Virus record (IMG/VR): IMGVR_UViG_3300037222_000100
Span: 103,870 to 167,869 of that record
DNA from: a virus
Direction: 5' to 3' (one strand)
DNA length: 64,000 nt
Positions within the stretch are counted from its first letter, which is position 1. The number at the start of each line of letters is the position of its first letter. Under the pieces are notes generated by a model. That model was not told the origin of the DNA, searched no databases, and worked only from the letters and a program-made list of their open reading frames with translations. Positions 62,321-64,000 of the stretch are shown here, in pieces. A program made the translations under genes and the position numbers.

Positions 62321-62992
62321 TCATACTAGCAACCTCGCCTTTGCTGCGCTGAACTCATCCTCCGTCAGCGCACCCGCTTCACGAAGCGATGCCAGTTTGG
62401 CAAGCTCGTCCGATGTAGATGTGACAGGAGCGGGGTCAGCCGTGGCTGGCGTTAGCTGTGCCGCAAGACGGTTGACTTCAACCGCAAACTTGCGGGCATC
62501 GCGTGAGCATATTTCGTGACACTCTTGCGTAACACTTATGTCTGGACCCGTGATGGTTAGGAACACATGACCGGCGATCTTTTTGCCGCCAAGCAATCCC
62601 GTGCCAACAGTCCACGTTGCCTTGGACTTTGAGGTCTGATCTATAGAAGCCTCAGCCCCGATGATAGAGCCAGCCTTTTGATAACGCTTGCTCGCCTTGA
62701 CAAGTTTGCCATGCGTGATTGCAACCTCACCATGCTCATAGAGCACCATAGTACCTCCGGGCAGCCCTCCATCTTTCCCTACGGGAACTTTGATCTTGAA
62801 CTTTGCAACCTCAGCGCCACGCTCGGATGCCGCTTGAGCAATACGCTCAGGCTGCCACTGCTCCTGAAAGCTCTTATTCTCAGCCTCTTGATCTTTCCTA
62901 GCCTGACGCTCGGGATCGTTCTTGCGCTCTGACGCCTTGACAGCGGCATAACCAACGGGGGACGTATACTTGAGTGCGCTTTTGAGCTTCAT
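62321..62992 (-). CDS. SHOCT-domain protein
   Basis: 223 aa from the ATG overlapping the HNH stop. Charged helix at 15-60, a PH/barrel-like beta region at 70-185 (GTMVLYEHGEVAITHGKLVKA...), and a C-terminal SHOCT motif (DELAKLASLREAGALTEDEF). Family function unknown, often oligomerising. Confidence 0.7.
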   Translation of the reverse strand: MKLKSALKYTSPVGYAAVKASERKNDPERQARKDQEAENKSFQEQWQPERIAQAASERGAEVAKFKIKVPVGKDGGLPGGTMVLYEHGEVAITHGKLVKASKRYQKAGSIIGAEASIDQTSKSKATWTVGTGLLGGKKIAGHVFLTITGPDISVTQECHEICSRDARKFAVEVNRLAAQLTPATADPAPVTSTSDELAKLASLREAGALTEDEFSAAKARLLV

Positions 62993-63516
62993 GCTGCCTC
63001 CGGTAGGTAGCGTTGCTGGATTGTATCCGCCCAGTCTAGCAAATCTTGGACTCGTTGTCCAGCGGGATGAGACTTCGACCAAAGCTCAAGATTCTCGTTA
63101 CGATTGTCATCGCGCACTCCGTTCTTGTGATGGACCTCCTCGTCGGGCAGAAGTGCCCGCCCAAGACGCTGCTCCATAACGGCACGATGAAGCGCTATAC
63201 GCTTTCCATTGCGATAAATGATCCGATACCCACGCGCATCAATTGTTCCGAACCCTCGACGGCCCTGAGCCTTGAGCGGAACATCCGCTTGCACATCTCC
63301 GGCCTTCCTGTGCCGCTCCCAGTGAGCGTGGCACCAGCCCTTCGCCACCACTGGTCGCCAGCACCCCTCAACAGCGCATTCCTCGCCTGCATAGGGACCA
63401 CCGTATCGCCTTGCCAAAGGATCGCCATAGCGAAGTTGTTTACGATAGTGCGCCTCACATAGGCCGCTCTTCTTGGAGCGGGCCGGTCGGTCGCACAGGT
63501 TGATCTGGCAAAGCAT
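62989..63516 (-). CDS. HNH homing endonuclease
   Basis: 175 aa from the internal ATG. Two knuckles (CQINLCDRPA...GLCEAHY; CAVEGCWRPV...GWCHAHW), then HRAVMEQRLGRAL..DEEVHHKNGVRDDNRNENLELW. Nearly the same architecture as the gene at 21111. It overlaps the 3' end of the CCA-enzyme-like gene. Confidence 0.9.
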   Translation of the reverse strand: MLCQINLCDRPARSKKSGLCEAHYRKQLRYGDPLARRYGGPYAGEECAVEGCWRPVVAKGWCHAHWERHRKAGDVQADVPLKAQGRRGFGTIDARGYRIIYRNGKRIALHRAVMEQRLGRALLPDEEVHHKNGVRDDNRNENLELWSKSHPAGQRVQDLLDWADTIQQRYLPEAA

Positions 63517-64000
63517 TGATGTATTCTCTCGCCAATTGTAGTAGCCGATCTCTGGCATTATCCTGTGGCGATTCAACAACTCGGTTCGTTAGCTGACGCA
63601 GGATTGTACCAATCTGCGGTCCCGGTTTCAAGCCCAGGCTTTGGAGGTCGTCGCCGTTGACGCTGATCATGCTCTGATTCGTCGGCGCTCCAGCGTGCCG
63701 TACACCCTCGACCAGTTCGTGCATCTTGTCTACGCTAGTGCGCGCAGCCACTTCCTCGGGGGTCTGGCCCTTGCCAGTCATATCGCCCCTGCGCAACGTC
63801 AGAAGATCATCCGCCGCATCCCCAACGCGGTTGAGGAACTTGCGTGCGCCTTTCGGCGATGAGAAGGCCGGGAACATGTGATGGCTGATGAGATTGTGGA
63901 CGTTACGAATCTTCGAGACGGGGTAGTTGTACGTTTCACGGAGACGTTGCTCGGCGATGTCTGCGCCCACTTTCGCGTGATCGGCACCGACCGGCTGGCC
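63455..64000 (-). CDS. tRNA nucleotidyltransferase (CCA-adding / PAP family), N-terminus cut off by window edge
   Basis: The frame is open to position 64000. HAKVGADIAEQRLRETY...VHNLISHHMF resembles the HD-like helical region. The end NGDDLQSLGLKPGPQIGTILRQLTNRVVESPQDN matches the C-terminal signature of the class II CCA-adding/poly(A) polymerase family. The N-terminal catalytic DxD lies outside the window. The last about 20 codons overlap the HNH gene, which has probably replaced the natural end. Confidence 0.82.
   Translation of the reverse strand, partial: GQPVGADHAKVGADIAEQRLRETYNYPVSKIRNVHNLISHHMFPAFSSPKGARKFLNRVGDAADDLLTLRRGDMTGKGQTPEEVAARTSVDKMHELVEGVRHAGAPTNQSMISVNGDDLQSLGLKPGPQIGTILRQLTNRVVESPQDNARDRLLQLAREYINALPDQPVRPTGPLQEERPM

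Noticed and set aside
62284-62325. 13-codon ORF before the GTG gene at 62283
   Set aside because: Could be a coupling mini-ORF (TAGTG), but there is no promoter or sequence signal beyond its position.

Overview
The window looks like part of a tailed bacteriophage (or prophage) genome of an actinobacterium, or a relative with similar promoters. It has about 130 tightly packed genes, mostly with ATGA/TGATG overlaps. Many are tiny zinc-finger or one-helix membrane proteins typical of actinophages. There are tail-fibre and collagen-like virion proteins, a M15-like lysin, a collar-type tail protein, and ten homing endonucleases (eight HNH, two LAGLIDADG). No terminase, portal or major capsid gene is visible, so this is an internal piece of a larger genome. 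Both ends are cut inside minus-strand genes. TGA, TAA and TAG all act as stops. No tRNA gene or CRISPR array was found.

Layout. 1-2.7 kb (-): a truncated multi-zinc-ribbon protein and two virion proteins. 2.7-15 kb (+): an early/middle block with a nicotinamidase relative, dCTP deaminase, a MazG-like protein, zinc-binding proteins, a lipoprotein, a secreted matrixin-like protease, a papain-like protein and a cupin-like protein. 15-33 kb: structural genes on both strands, including an 830-aa protein with a HhH-GPD-like DNA glycosylase motif, the lysin, C1q-like and LamG-like fibres, a 1067-aa protein of about 22-aa repeats, and a 1213-aa protein with PcfJ-like and ADP-ribosyltransferase-like modules. 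33-45 kb: small leaderless genes on both strands, a probable structured ncRNA, three damaged or frame-shifted genes (DUF4326-like, NADAR-like and one unknown), and a 17 x 24-bp tandem repeat in a beta-repeat gene. 45-53 kb (-): a 2H-phosphoesterase/zinc protein, the collar protein, collagen-like membrane and secreted proteins, and a holin candidate. 53-59 kb (-): small genes including an HD hydrolase and a SEC-C protein, then a SWIM-finger protein. 59-64 kb (-): a 934-aa protein combining nucleotidyltransferase, 2H-phosphoesterase and ART-like modules, then small genes and the C-terminal part of a CCA-adding-enzyme relative.

Two start-site signatures dominate. (1) At 28 genes a -10 box (TAnnnT, often extended as TGn) lies 6-8 nt before the start codon, often with a TTGAnn -35 box 17-18 bp upstream. 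This implies leaderless mRNAs made by the host-type sigma factor. (2) At 16 genes, mostly virion genes, the consensus nnTAATRGGYG lies directly before the ATG. It looks like a separate late promoter/start signal.

The most unusual content is a set of very large late proteins built from RNA/DNA/ADP-ribose-type modules (NTase, 2H phosphoesterase x2, ART x2, PcfJ, HhH-GPD, SWIM, zinc knuckles). They share a short motif ending in (V/I)AA. I infer, without proof, a set of processed, possibly packaged effectors.
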